From assembly GCF_014633365.1 (NCBI RefSeq), contig NC_068341.1:8184001-8248000 (forward strand): DNA of 64,000 nucleotides, written 5' to 3'. The position numbers and the translations under genes are program-made. Origin of the DNA: Diospyros lotus. Lineage: Eukaryota; Streptophyta; Magnoliopsida; Ericales; Ebenaceae. This document shows positions 47,038 through 57,880 of this stretch, in pieces. Below the pieces are notes generated by a model. That model had not been told where the DNA came from. It did no database searches and saw nothing but the letters and a program-made list of their open reading frames with translations. How positions within the stretch are numbered: position 1 is the stretch's first letter; the number at the start of each line of letters is the position of its first letter.

Positions 47038-48573
47038 GTACTCTCATCCTATAATTAAAACATAATAAAATTTTTATATATATATTTTTATTTTGGTGAG
47101 AGATTTATACTCGTCAGTGTACGAGTGCAGTTGTAATCCAAATTTAAATTTGTATTTTCTAGATGAGTCCAGGTCGTCCACTGAGAGATTTATTTATGGC
47201 AAAAGAAAAAGAATGTCACACACACACATTTGAATGAATTGGCAACAGGATTTTTTATGGATTTTCAAATAACATATGCTAAAAAATAAAGTAAGGCAGA
47301 AGTTAAAATAAAAGTTAAAATAAACACTAATTGTGAGAATATGAAATTGGATAATACTTGAGTTAAGACAATTTCAGCACCAACCCGCTGATCCCCAATT
47401 TTTAGCATAAAAGATTAGCAACATTAATTTAATTTCAGATATGAGAGTTTGTTATTAAATGCAATTAGAGATAATGATAATTCTAGTTTAAGCAATCCCC
47501 ATACATGATATGCGAGATTCTAGTTTAAGCAACTACCATAAATTCAATTGTAATTAATACACAAAATAACTAAATTAATTATCCGGGTTTGGGTATGATA
47601 GCGTTTTCAGTTCTAGTAACTCCCATACATGGCATGAAAGTTATAACTTAAGCTTACGTTCCAATCCAAACCTAATGATTTTTCAATAATTAATACACAC
47701 TCATATTGACATTTAAATTAATGTCACTCATTTAAATCATAGCTTTCTTTAGGAATCATTGACGTTGGACACTGTCCTTGCCTTAATCCAAGATTGGATT
47801 TAGCTACTCATCTTTATTACAGAAATTAACCGATCATTTAGGTGGTGGATAATAAAGTAATAATAAATAACATGAGAATTCAAAAGAAGAAAAAAAAAAA
47901 AAAAAAAGAAAGATCATAAGAGAGAAAAAAAAAAAAGAACAATAGCAATTCTCAAAGAAAAACTCTAAGAACACAACTAAGTTTGCATTCAAGAATAATA
48001 ATCATTTTCACAAATGCACCCAAGTGAACTATTTATAGCCCACAAGATGCAATACAAACCACATTATTTAAATTTATTCAACTAGACATAATTATATCTA
48101 ATGGGCACTCACAAAATATTCATCTAACTAGTGGAAGAAAATTAACTAAAAGACAAAAAATACAAAAGACTTTAGGTGGTGGAATACTCATAAGAATACA
48201 AAAGACTTTAAGTGGTAAATCACTCATAAAAATATAAAACAAAGAAAAGTCTTCTACAAGTTGGGCTTTTGTTAGGCCTTTGGTTGGTTTTGGGCATTTC
48301 TTATGTTGGATTCCATTTGATAGTTGGGCCAAGTGCACTTGAAACATCCTCTACACTCCATAATTGGCCCTTAAATTTGAGCAACAATAATGAGTAATCC
48401 AACGTCTTCGATTTATGCCCCTAATTAATTGTAGAAATCAACTTCCTTGTTTCATCCTAAAATTATTATACTGAAATAATATGTAATACGAATAATTATT
48501 TATTTTAAGCATAAATATAAAGCCAAAATAGGGATATAATTCATTAGGATTTAGGAAATATTGACCCTTATCA
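47038..48573 (-). mobile_element. Unclassified 1.5-kb element inserted in the Copia reverse transcriptase
   Basis: It interrupts the A-R-V-V-V-K-G-Y stretch. The left flank GGTTGTGGTT and right flank GGTTGTTGTT look like a 10-bp target duplication with one change, which would fit a Mutator-like element. The ends (GTACTCTCATCC and CCCTTATCA) show no inverted repeat. A TG...CA reading on the minus strand without a matching 5-bp duplication is the alternative. It is related to 41640-42915. No protein match; the open frame at 48120-48347 is unsupported. Confidence 0.6.
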
Positions 48574-49889
48574 GGTTGTTGTTAAAGGCTATAAGCAAAA
48601 GCATGGAGTAGACTATGAAGAAATGTTTCCACCTATTGTTCGTATGGAGATGATTCGTTTGCTGATTTCTTTGGCAACTCAAATAAAGTGGAAGATTTGA
48701 CAATTTGATGTAAAGTCGGCTTTTCTAAATGGCTTTCTTGAAGGTGAGGTTTATGTAGAGCAACCAATTGGTTTTGTAGCAAAGGTTATAAAGATAAAGT
48801 TTTGAGAATAAGAAAGCATTGTATGGATTAAAGTAAGCACCAGAGGTATGGAATACCCGCATCGACAAGTACTTCCAAGACAATGAGTTTGTTTGTTGCT
48901 CTTATGAATACGCTTTTGTGTTAAATCATACAAAAATGGAGATATTTTGCTTTTTTGCCTTTATGTGGATGATCATATCTTTGTTGGCAATAATACAAGA
49001 TTGTTTGAAGAATTCAAGAAAGCTGTCACTAGGGTTTGAGATGACAGACATAGGACTTGTGTCATACTATTTGGGCTTAGAGGTGAAGCAAATGAAGGAT
49101 GGAATTTTTATTTCAAAGAAGGCTATGGAAGAGAGAATGATTGAAAAAGTTCAAAATGCTTAATTTCAACCCTACGAACACACCCATGGAATGTGGAATA
49201 AATTTGTCAAAGTTCAATGATGGATATAAGGAAGATCCCATTGCATCCAAAAGTCTTGTGGGAAGCACGAGATACTTGACATGTATAAGGCCAAATATTC
49301 TCTTTGTGGTTGTGGTGGTAAGTAAACTCCTACTTTTACCCACATAAAGCTACTAAGAGAATTCTCTGATACCTCAAAGGTAATTGACTATATATGGATT
49401 GCTTTATTCTTCATCCATTGATTTCAGACTTGTAGGATTTTTTGATAGTGATTTTGCGAGAGATGTTGACGATAGAAAAAACACTAATGGTTTGGTGTTT
49501 TTCATGGGAGATTGTGCTATTACATGGAGATCAAAGAAGCAATCAATTGTTAATTCTTTCAACTTGTGAATCTGGATATGTGGTTGAAACTTCTTGCACT
49601 TGTAATGCTATTTAGCTTAAGAGTTCATTAAAGGAAAGCAATTGAAATTTGCATTAACAACAAGTCTACACAAGCATTAGCCAAGAACCTGGTTTTTCAT
49701 GATGGAAATAAGCGTCTTGATACAAGGTACTATTTTATTAGAGAATGTATTGCAAAAATGGAACCAGAGCTTAAGTATGTAAAGACACGAGATCAAGTTG
49801 TGGACATTTTTATAAAACTAGTTAAATTTGAATATTTTCTACAATTACGAGCAAGTCTTGGAGTAAGGAAGAAAATATCTCTGGGGCAG

Positions 49890-50179
49890 TGTTGAAAATT
49901 AATTTGAATTATCTATAGACGCATGTCTTGATTTGTGTGTGTGTGCAAGTTCAATGTTAGTTTATTAATTATGATTGGTTCTTTTGGATCATTTTATTAG
50001 TATGGTTCATAAATAAATTCATCTACTTAATTAGATTTTTAAGAGTCGTGTTTGTATTTATAAATTCTCTCGTGTATTTGAAATTTGAAAAATAAAAGGG
50101 AAATTCCAGTATCCAAAACATTTATCTCTCTTAAAAATGTTTTTTCCTCTTAAATATCCCTCTCCTCTACTCCCTAACA
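49890..50179 (+). repeat. Copia 3' LTR, unit B
   Basis: 290 bp, TGTTGAAA...TCCCTAACA, next to target duplication GAAGA (50180-50184). It differs from the 5' LTR at many places, so the insertion is old. Confidence 0.9.
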
Positions 50180-50524
50180 GAAGATGGCCACTACTTTGCC
50201 TCCCCTCCCTGAATTACTTCCCTGGCTTATTACTGATAATAATTGTGTTTTGTTCTTTATTAATTAGAAATTAATACTACTGGTGATCAACTTTTTTCTG
50301 GTTAATACCACACACGCATATATACGTTCGCATTTGTAACAATGAATTAATTAAGTAATTAGTTTGTTATTGACATTCGTTAATTAGCTTAATTTTAAAT
50401 TGATTATATTAAGTTAAAAATATGTACAATTTACAAGGAATAAAAGTTTGCCTTTGGAACGGCTAATTAATTAATTAATTAATCAATTAAACTTTGACTT
50501 TAGACGAGGCGAAGAGGACGGACG

Positions 50525-50712
50525 GACGTGGCTAGCTCAGCTGGTGATGGTGCCGAAGAGGCTTTGTAAGCTCAAGGAAGGTGCTTATAGCCCTCGATCG
50601 CCTCCTCCTCTCCACTGGGCTTTTCACGGCGGCGATTCCCATCTGCAAAAACCAGAAATTCAGAACATCAATTTTGAGTTACTTGATCCACGCACAGATC
50701 TGCATGCTTGTC
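50525..50712 (+). pseudogene. DUF247 5' fragment, unit B end
   Basis: The sequence gives DVASSAG, then MVPKRLCKLKEGAYSPR, then KPEIQNINFELLDPRTDLHA, matching about residues 28-85 of the DUF247 genes with a short deletion before MVP and an extra stretch after SPR. Sequence after 50712 is unrelated to DUF247, so only the fragment exists. It matches 16979-17186 and its upstream flank (50264-50520 against 16735-16975). Confidence 0.82.
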
Positions 50713-52100
50713 TTCTTATTCTCCATCCATCGTATATTATTCTCAATCATCCTATCCTTAATTTATTTTATTAGTTTTGGTTGATGTTCCTCCTAATAAT
50801 GATAAAACTTACTGTAATAATTCTCTAATGAGCTGATTTACCCACACACGTGTACTGTTTCTCTTACTTTTTGTCATTTTCTTTCTTCTGTTCTTTCTCT
50901 TTTCTTCTCTGCTTCAAGATCCCTCTTCTTCTTCTTCTTCTTCTTCTGTCGCGTTAAATCGTCCGCGTCCTTCGCCCACAACCAAATCTGGTCATCGCCT
51001 TCACCGCCCACACCTTTCTTCTTCCACCACCGACCGCGTCTTCTTCCGTCGCCATCCGTCTCCTCCCGCATCCAGATCTGCTGGCCGCCACTACCGCTTG
51101 CATAACTGCGACCATTTTTATTTTTTTTTTTTGTTTCCTTCTTTTTCTTCTGCTGCCCTCTCCCTTCAATTATATAAAATTTTATTTTATTTTCTTGCTT
51201 AGAATTGAATTTTATTTTTATTCAATTTTTTAAATACTTCTTAGTTTAGAAAACGAAAATAAATTTTTTTTCAAGATAGATTTGGTAATTTAATACTTTT
51301 TTGAAATTATAAATAAGAATTTTTAATTTTGTAATATAAAAAGAGTATTCCTGTCAATAACAATTATTTTTTCAAGATAATTTTGATAATTCTTTTTTTT
51401 TTTTTTAACTTCATACTAAAAAAATACATATATATATGTATATATAAAATAAATAGTTTAGATTCTAACGTAATCATCTACGTAGAAAAGTGGGAATTAT
51501 TATTATCTAAAGGAATTTTTAACGAATCTTAGAAGTCAACGTGTCAAATTTTCTTTGGGTCCACTTCTATCTATCTGTAGTCAGTCCGAGATAATTCTAC
51601 ACCTCACCAGGAGGTACCATTTGTAAGCAAATTAATTATTTAATTAGTGAATAAATAAATTAATCTAAAATGACCCAACATGCGAGAGAAAGAAGACACG
51701 TATACAATGGGAAATGATGACTCCATTACTATAACACAAACCATAAACATATATACATATATATATTTTAAGGTAAGGTACAAATACAAGGTAGTCAAAT
51801 AAATTACATATAATGATGATGATGATGATATCAATTACGCACGAGCGCAGATGGGCACCAAAGGTTGGCTCCACAAAATATTTTAGTCAAATAATTAATT
51901 TTGTCTATTCTATATATATTAATTAAAACAATATCGCCACACAGACAAGTAAAAGATGCTGTGAATCACAATAAGATGATATAATTAATATGTGTAATAT
52001 TAGTGAGCAATTAATAATTAAGATTGACACTATACCTTATCTATATATATATATATTAATTCTTAGTCAAATTAATGGGGGTTTACACCCCGAATTTAAT
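50713..52100. other. Spacer before the intact ERF gene
   Basis: This holds a pyrimidine-rich stretch (50875-51140), then AT-rich DNA. From GTACCATTTGTAAG at about 51615 onward it resembles the starts of units A and B. A small unit-specific stretch (51770-51860, with TGATGATGATGATGAT) is absent from A. No gene recognised. Confidence 0.55.
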
Positions 52101-52655
52101 TTAAGGGTCCCAAAGGGAATGAGCAGCCATTTCGTTTTCATCCCATTCATCGCTCATCTCAACGTCGCCTGAGAAGAAGGCCCGGGGATCTTCCACAATG
52201 AGAGCGTCCGTCAAGCCCATCCACATTTTCGGCGAATCCAGGGGCGAGTCATTAATGGCCTGAATTTGGCTGGGAGAAAGTCCAACCGTAACGGGTCCGC
52301 CGGGAGCCGAACTGGAGCCGCCAACCTCGGCCTCTCCGGCGGGCTTCTTCATGCGCAAAGCCGCCTCGTGAGCGGCCATGCGAATGTCCTCGGCGCTGGA
52401 GCTCGCCGGGCGAGGAAGACTGCTGGCCAGCTCCGGAAAATTTAGCCGCGCCTCGTGGCCGCGCAGGTGCAATGCCGCTGCGTCGTAAGCGGCGGCCGCC
52501 ATTTCTGGCGTCTCGAAGCTTCCCAGCCATATCCGGGACTTCTTGCCCGGCTCGCGTATTTCGGATACCCACTTGCCCCATTTGCGCTTCCGAACTCCCC
52601 TGTAGATGGAGCTAACTCCGCCGCCGCCGCCATGGAAATTGCTCGACTGTTGCAT
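52101..52655 (-). CDS. AP2/ERF transcription factor, DREB type (intact)
   Basis: A single-exon gene encodes 184 residues. A glycine-rich start (residues 9-13) is followed by one AP2 domain at about residues 17-74: [40 protein letters not shown] and LNFPEL. Val30 and Glu35 occupy the positions (V14, E19) that mark DREB-type domains, which usually bind DRE/CRT-like GCC-box variants in the nucleus. A conserved [14 protein letters not shown] helix follows (about 88-100). The C terminus is acidic and ends with HSLWDP, a tail type seen in some DREB group II/III members. The start ATG is kept in both broken copies. I see no EAR repressor motif. Exact subgroup and target genes are not determinable here. 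It is the probable source of the copies at 2403 and 17704. Confidence 0.93.
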   Translation of the reverse strand: MQQSSNFHGGGGGVSSIYRGVRKRKWGKWVSEIREPGKKSRIWLGSFETPEMAAAAYDAAALHLRGHEARLNFPELASSLPRPASSSAEDIRMAAHEAALRMKKPAGEAEVGGSSSAPGGPVTVGLSPSQIQAINDSPLDSPKMWMGLTDALIVEDPRAFFSGDVEMSDEWDENEMAAHSLWDP

Positions 52656-52780
52656 GTGGAGGAGATTATAAATATATATATATATATGAACAAGTATAGG
52701 TTGTAGCTGCTGGAGTGATGAAAAGTGGATTGATTTGAGACAAAGAATTGAGGGAGGTGGAGATGGAAGCGGGCTATGGA

Positions 52781-52788
52781 TATATATA
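52781..52788 (-). promoter_or_regulatory. Candidate TATA box of the ERF gene
   Basis: TATATATA, preceded on the minus strand by C and followed by CC, lies about 126 bp upstream of the ATG. Another TA run (52673-52687) is too close to the start codon and is more likely 5' untranslated sequence. The region is missing from the two broken ERF copies. Confidence 0.45.
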
Positions 52789-55405
52789 GATGAATCAATT
52801 AAGAAAGAGAAGGTATGAACATAACGTGGTGAAATATAAAGAGGGGAAGGGGAAGGGGAACTTCGAGGCAGCTTCAGAAATGGTGGGGCAAAGAGATGTA
52901 GATATGGGGAGGGACTGATTCTAGTCGTCGATGTGTCTGAAGAGAGTTAATTATAAGATTGTGCGGTACAGTTTGGAAGGGACAAATTAGTGAGCACCAT
53001 GTACAGATTTCCTGGAATTGTTAATTTATGAATAATAATAATAATATACGATATTGGAGATGGGGGTTCAGATATTTGGGGACTGGGAAGAGAGGAAGAA
53101 GAAGACTGAGAAGAAGAACAGATATGGTGAAACATTATAGTGTATTTGTACTGTATTGTATTGTATTGTATTTTATTGTGGGTGAAAGAGACACAAACTC
53201 GGATGAGGTTTGGTGAGAGCGTACGCTGCGTTTGTGTTCCCTGTTTGAGAACGCGCTTTGGTCCAAGCTTGCTTTGACTTGCTGCAGGGTCCCCATCATA
53301 TCCCCTGGGCAGCCTTGAAGGTGATTTTTAAATTATTCTATAAAAAAATTAAACATTATATACATATACATATATATTCAACAGATGTGACGTGTCACGA
53401 ATTGTTTTGCAACTTCTAATTCATACTTAGTTTTCTCGTAATTAATTGTACTACTATGCACCTTTATTCAAAAGGACTAATTAAACGTGATTTTTGGGTT
53501 CCCCAACCTAAGTAAGACTAAAGAATATGCCCAAAAATCCCCTCAATTAACTACCGAACACAACATTTTAAGTCGTGGTCAGACACTGGAGGGGACATGG
53601 CTGAGCTCTTAGATCACGCTTTTTGGGTTGACGCCAGATTCATTGCACAGGTGGATGGATGTGTCTTGGACCGGAGAGATCCGGGCAGCCGAAAGCAAGG
53701 GAAAAAGCATTGAAACTGACCCCATGACTCTTGTTTATTTTAATTTCATTTGTTGATATATTACAAACGGATATATATGGGATTGAGAATCAAAATAATA
53801 AAATAAATGAATCTGACGAAGTTCGCTGGTTACGAGATTGTTGGGGAAACTAACTGTTGAGAGGGGGGTCAAAATAGAGTAAGAAAGTGGAAACTAATTA
53901 AGGGGGGGGCGTAGGCCATGCATGTTTATAAGTTGGCGAGTCCAGTGAAGAGCACTTATAGGCTACACGACGTGGTGGTGGTGGTGGTGGGTGAATATTT
54001 GGTGAAGAAGCTACTCGAGTGGGATAGAATTCACGGTGGTGGTGGAATCAACCAAAAATGTTACTGTGCCATCACATCCATCTCACGCGATTATTTATGC
54101 CACTATTTATATATATGTGACCGTGTTTGTATTATTATTATTATATATAGACCATATATATGCATTAATTATGTTAATTTATACCCAGACAACAATATAT
54201 ATATATCTCCATCATCTAAACTTGAATCAGCATACATATTAATTTAATTTAATCCATTAATTGAAACTTTCCCTCCCCAAGTGATGGGCTACTATACAAC
54301 TTTGTTTACTTCTTCTTTAAGAACCCTAACCCACCCACTAGTTAAAACAAATTTTAGTATATATAAATTCATCCAAATTTACACGAATTATAAGTTTGTT
54401 GTGGGTGATTGGGGCAGAGGCAAGTGGCATGTCTAATTTAGTGACACGTGTCCACAACATTTGGCTAGTTAAACTCGATGCAAAACAGCTGGATCATGCT
54501 AAGCTCCCACCATTTTATTCACCACACACACACAGAGACAGAGCTACCAATGTCCCAGTCCCCACTTTTATTATATGTTGATGTCACTCATACTAATACT
54601 CCCTAATAAGCCAAGCTACAAAAATTCCCAATTTTTTTTTTTTCCTTTGACCCATTTCTTGTAATAATAAATATATACAATATAACAATAGTAAACACGT
54701 GAAGAGAAGAGAAAGCGAAGTTAACATCACAACATGATCCACCAATCATATAATTAATCACACTTGTATTTTCTTTATGTTACGAAAATTCAGTACTTGA
54801 ATTAAAAAAAAAAAGAAAAAAAAACTCTAAAGATGCAATAAGGGTGCTAAAGTATGTAGCAATCATGGATGATTGAAGCATATGAAACGGGAAAGCAAAT
54901 TCAATATTTTTTTTTTTAAAAAAAAAAAAAAGAGAGAGAGAGAGGGGATTCAACACATGATAATAAGAAGAAGAAGAAGAAGAATTAAACAAATCAAATT
55001 CAATGTACCAATGTTGCTTTCTTGAGGAAATCGAAGATCTCAAGAACCTTAATTGTCACCACCGACGCTAAGCGTGTGCTTTGTCTCTGTCCAGTCCCCA
55101 CCATCGATCGGAATATTGTTAGCAAACAAGCAAGCGTACATCATTCTACATTAAGATTCGATCATATGCCACTTATTATATATAAATGTTAATGATGATG
55201 ATGATGATATAGAAGATTGAAGTTAAAAACTGACGGCCATAGGCACTGAAACATAAGCTAGCTAATTAATTCGATTAGATTTAGAGATGGAAGAGGAAAA
55301 CAGCTGCCATGCATAGATATATATATATTGATGGAGACGAAGAAGGGAGGGAGAGCTAGCGGATTATTGTGTTGTGTGGGATTAAAAGATATTTGACTTT
55401 TAAAA

Positions 55406-55434
55406 AGGAAGGAAGGAAGGAAGGAAGGAAGGAA
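55406..55434. repeat. (GGAA)n microsatellite
   Basis: About seven GGAA units in a row. Confidence 0.95.
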
Positions 55435-56939
55435 ATTAATGGGGTTAATTAAGCTAGCTAGTAATAAGTACATGTGCGAACTTGATAGGGCGAATGAGGG
55501 GATGACACGTGGCCAATCAGACCTCTAGGCATGGCGGGGGGGGCCCATCATGCTGCAAATGCCGGTGCCGCTGCTTTTGTCTCACCTGCCTGCCCCCTCC
55601 CCCCTCTCCCTTAATAAATATTATTATGATTATTATTATTATTATTACCCTCTCTAAATCTTATTATTTCTTATAACAATGGATATTTGTAATCAATTAC
55701 AACACCTTGCTGCGCACGACCTATCTATCAACTTAACTTAATCTAGTCCGGGATGACGTCATCCTTCGGCGTACGCCGGCGAACGAAAGTCTCCCACGTG
55801 CAACCACACACGTACGAGGAAACAGGTCTTCTATATATATATATATATATATATGTATATGGTTTTCCATCCTATTTTTAACCATCTATAGGCTGCTAAT
55901 TTGAGGGCGGGTTTGGTTTATATGTTAGAACGAAGGTGGTTTGGCCGCCGCTTGAGAAGGAGAAGGATTCTGTTTGTTTCACTTATCCCAAGCCTCAATA
56001 AATAAAAAATAAAAATAAAAACAGAGTTGCCTTCAGCGGCGAACAAAATAAAATGACAAGTTCAAACTTATGTAATTAATTTTTCATGTAGTAAAACAAC
56101 ATTTTAATATATAATTGTTATATAATTACATGCATATTTGAGAATTCAGAATAGTTATAGATTTTCAATTTCAATCTTCTTGACTCCACAACTCTCATCT
56201 CAGTGAGTAAAAAGATAAAAGACATTTAATAGTTGAGAAATGACACTGATTTTTTTTTAACAAAAAATTTACAACTTTATTTACACTTTTTTCTCCAGCA
56301 TTATTAAAATTATTAATATGATAAAATACCCTTATTTTTTTTCTCTTCCATCCCTTTATTTTTCTCTTCTATATGGTGAATTAGACAAAATCCAACCTGT
56401 CAATCTATTTTTTTTTCTCTTAATAATCTAATTCAACAATGGCTAAACGGCTGTCACTGAAGAGAGAGAGCTACCAAATTCTAATCGGTTCCCGTACAAG
56501 AAAAAAGGGAAAGGAAGAAAAAACGTAAGAATATTTTTATTATATTAAAATTTTTAATATCTGTGAAACAATGATAAATATATATATATATAAACGGGGT
56601 TGTAAAATTTAAAGAAATATGTGTCATTTCTGAAATATCAAAAATATTGTTATCTCTTTATCAAACTTTAAACGTATTGAATGTAATATAGCCCATCTCA
56701 ATTGTTTTGTGCTCAATGCTCATACAGCTTCATCGCAGGTGCCATCTAACCATGATTAACCCATCTGAAGCCTAATAATCAAAACGCAACGCAGGCCTAG
56801 GCGGCTAGGCTTAGCGCATTCCTCCGAATATAATGTGGATTCACTTGGAATATAGATATAGTGGGTGGGGGGATAGAGGGTTTGGCTCAATGCCTATATA
56901 TGCTTGTTTGAACAGGAGAAACTTAAAAACAAATGAGAA

Positions 56940-56953
56940 GGGGGGGGGGGGGG
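56940..56953. repeat. Poly-G tract
   Basis: An unbroken run of 13-14 G. The exact length in the genome is uncertain because such runs are prone to sequencing error. Confidence 0.85.
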
Positions 56954-57880
56954 AATAATATCCTCTCCTTGGTTTCCTCTGTAATCTTTTTGCAAGTTGA
57001 AAAATACCTAAGCCAATTTATTGTTGGCGGCGGGGGGGAGGGGGGCAAGTGTCTTTATTTTGGGGAAATATCTCAAGAATTATAGACTAAAAATCTAAAA
57101 CAATGAAGCATCAAGTCTTAGAGATAATTACTTGATAATGTATTGGAGCCTATCATTGCTAGATTCATCCAAGGATTGAGCTTTTGACTAGCTTTTCTCA
57201 CCTTTGAAAAGTTCTTATCATACCCGATCTCAAATTTGTCTAGGACTTCCTCAACCTACAAAAGAAATGCGGGGTTTTATCCCCTAGTATATCTTCTGAA
57301 GATCAAGTCAATCACAAAACTTAAGATAGAGTGATGCAATAATGATGTAATTAATAAAATATTTGACTCTTAAAATTCTTATCTTTATATACGTACGTTG
57401 CGAAACTGATGATGGAGAATCAAGATCGCACCATGTAGACAATCGAATGCCAGCCTGATGGATGACATATAATTATGCCATGTTGATAGTTGGATTTGAT
57501 GGATTGGTCTTGATGAGAAGTATTGTGGATTGGATCCAAGTTTGGGTTTGATCCAATCATTCGGGTCAGATCTTTCATTTGGGCTTGGTATGCCCACAGG
57601 TTAGATCTTAGTCTTTGATCGGAGATCCATGGTGCCCATTGGTATTGGCAGAGATTTGAGATGTCTCAGACTGCATGTTATCTTTAGGGAACTCCCAAAG
57701 GCAACATTTTCGTAATTTCTCTTAAAATTAGGATGCCCCATCATCAATAATATTTCCATAATAATGACACCTCTAGAGGAATAATATAAATGCATACATT
57801 TGTTTTGCTGCGAAGGTAGTGAGATTAATAAATATAGCTCACAGAGTTTGCTGTGCAGTGATCAAATCGAGTTTTTCTTT

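Larger units (their letters stand above)
43523..49889 (+). pseudogene. Copia pol remnant: integrase, reverse transcriptase, RNase H
   Basis: The integrase core lies at about 43900-44290, with INDYNRKIWGYFLK, then KALRSD, then HPLMVFGSQ-QNGVIEKENRT. The linker continues to 44813 (KVFIGYD-like, DVEFNKEAMWDW). After the CACTA insertion come KAKMNTYGDVARYKAR (to 47037) and, after the next insertion, KGYKQKHGVDYEEMF, FDVKSAFLNGFLEGEVYVEQP and the catalytic YVDD (about 48960-48975). RNase H follows at about 49430-49560 (GFFDSDFARDVDDRK). Stops and shifts are frequent. Confidence 0.9.
26647..50179 (+). mobile_element. Copia (Ty1) retrotransposon, unit B copy, swollen to 23.5 kb by nested insertions
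   Basis: The 5' LTR is 26647-26929 and the 3' LTR 49890-50179. Target duplication GAAGA is at 26642-26646 and 50180-50184. The primer site starts at 26930 (AGTGGTATGA) and the polypurine tract CTGGGGCAG precedes 49890. Removing the insertions at 27379-27499, 27715-34822, 35070-37203, 37462-43517, 44817-46773 and 47038-48573 leaves about 4.6 kb, the normal size of a Copia element. Domains in order are gag, pre-integrase, integrase, reverse transcriptase and RNase H. Many stops and frame shifts show it is dead even without the insertions. Confidence 0.93.
17187..50712. repeat. Tandem segmental duplication, unit B
   Basis: The second unit has the same order as unit A but is more than twice as long, because the shared Copia element here collected about 19 kb of nested insertions and the spacer collected a CACTA element. 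The left boundary is GTACCATGTGTAA, as in unit A. The right part is the DUF247 fragment, beyond which the local sequence continues without fusion (50713 onward). The 17186/17187 fusion is therefore the duplication junction. Confidence 0.82.
52800..57880. other. Intergenic region between ERF and PPR genes
   Basis: About 5 kb without a gene I can support. It has ACACGTGG-type G-box words (about 54442, 55505 and 55795) and scattered TA runs. No long conserved frame, tRNA or rRNA is seen. The open frame at 53918-54247 consists largely of GTG and TAT repeats and is not called. Confidence 0.55.

Noticed and set aside
52252..52798. Long open frames overlapping the ERF gene in other minus-strand frames, and one on the plus strand
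   Set aside because: They are shadows of the GC-rich AP2 coding region; only the frame with the AP2 domain is conserved.
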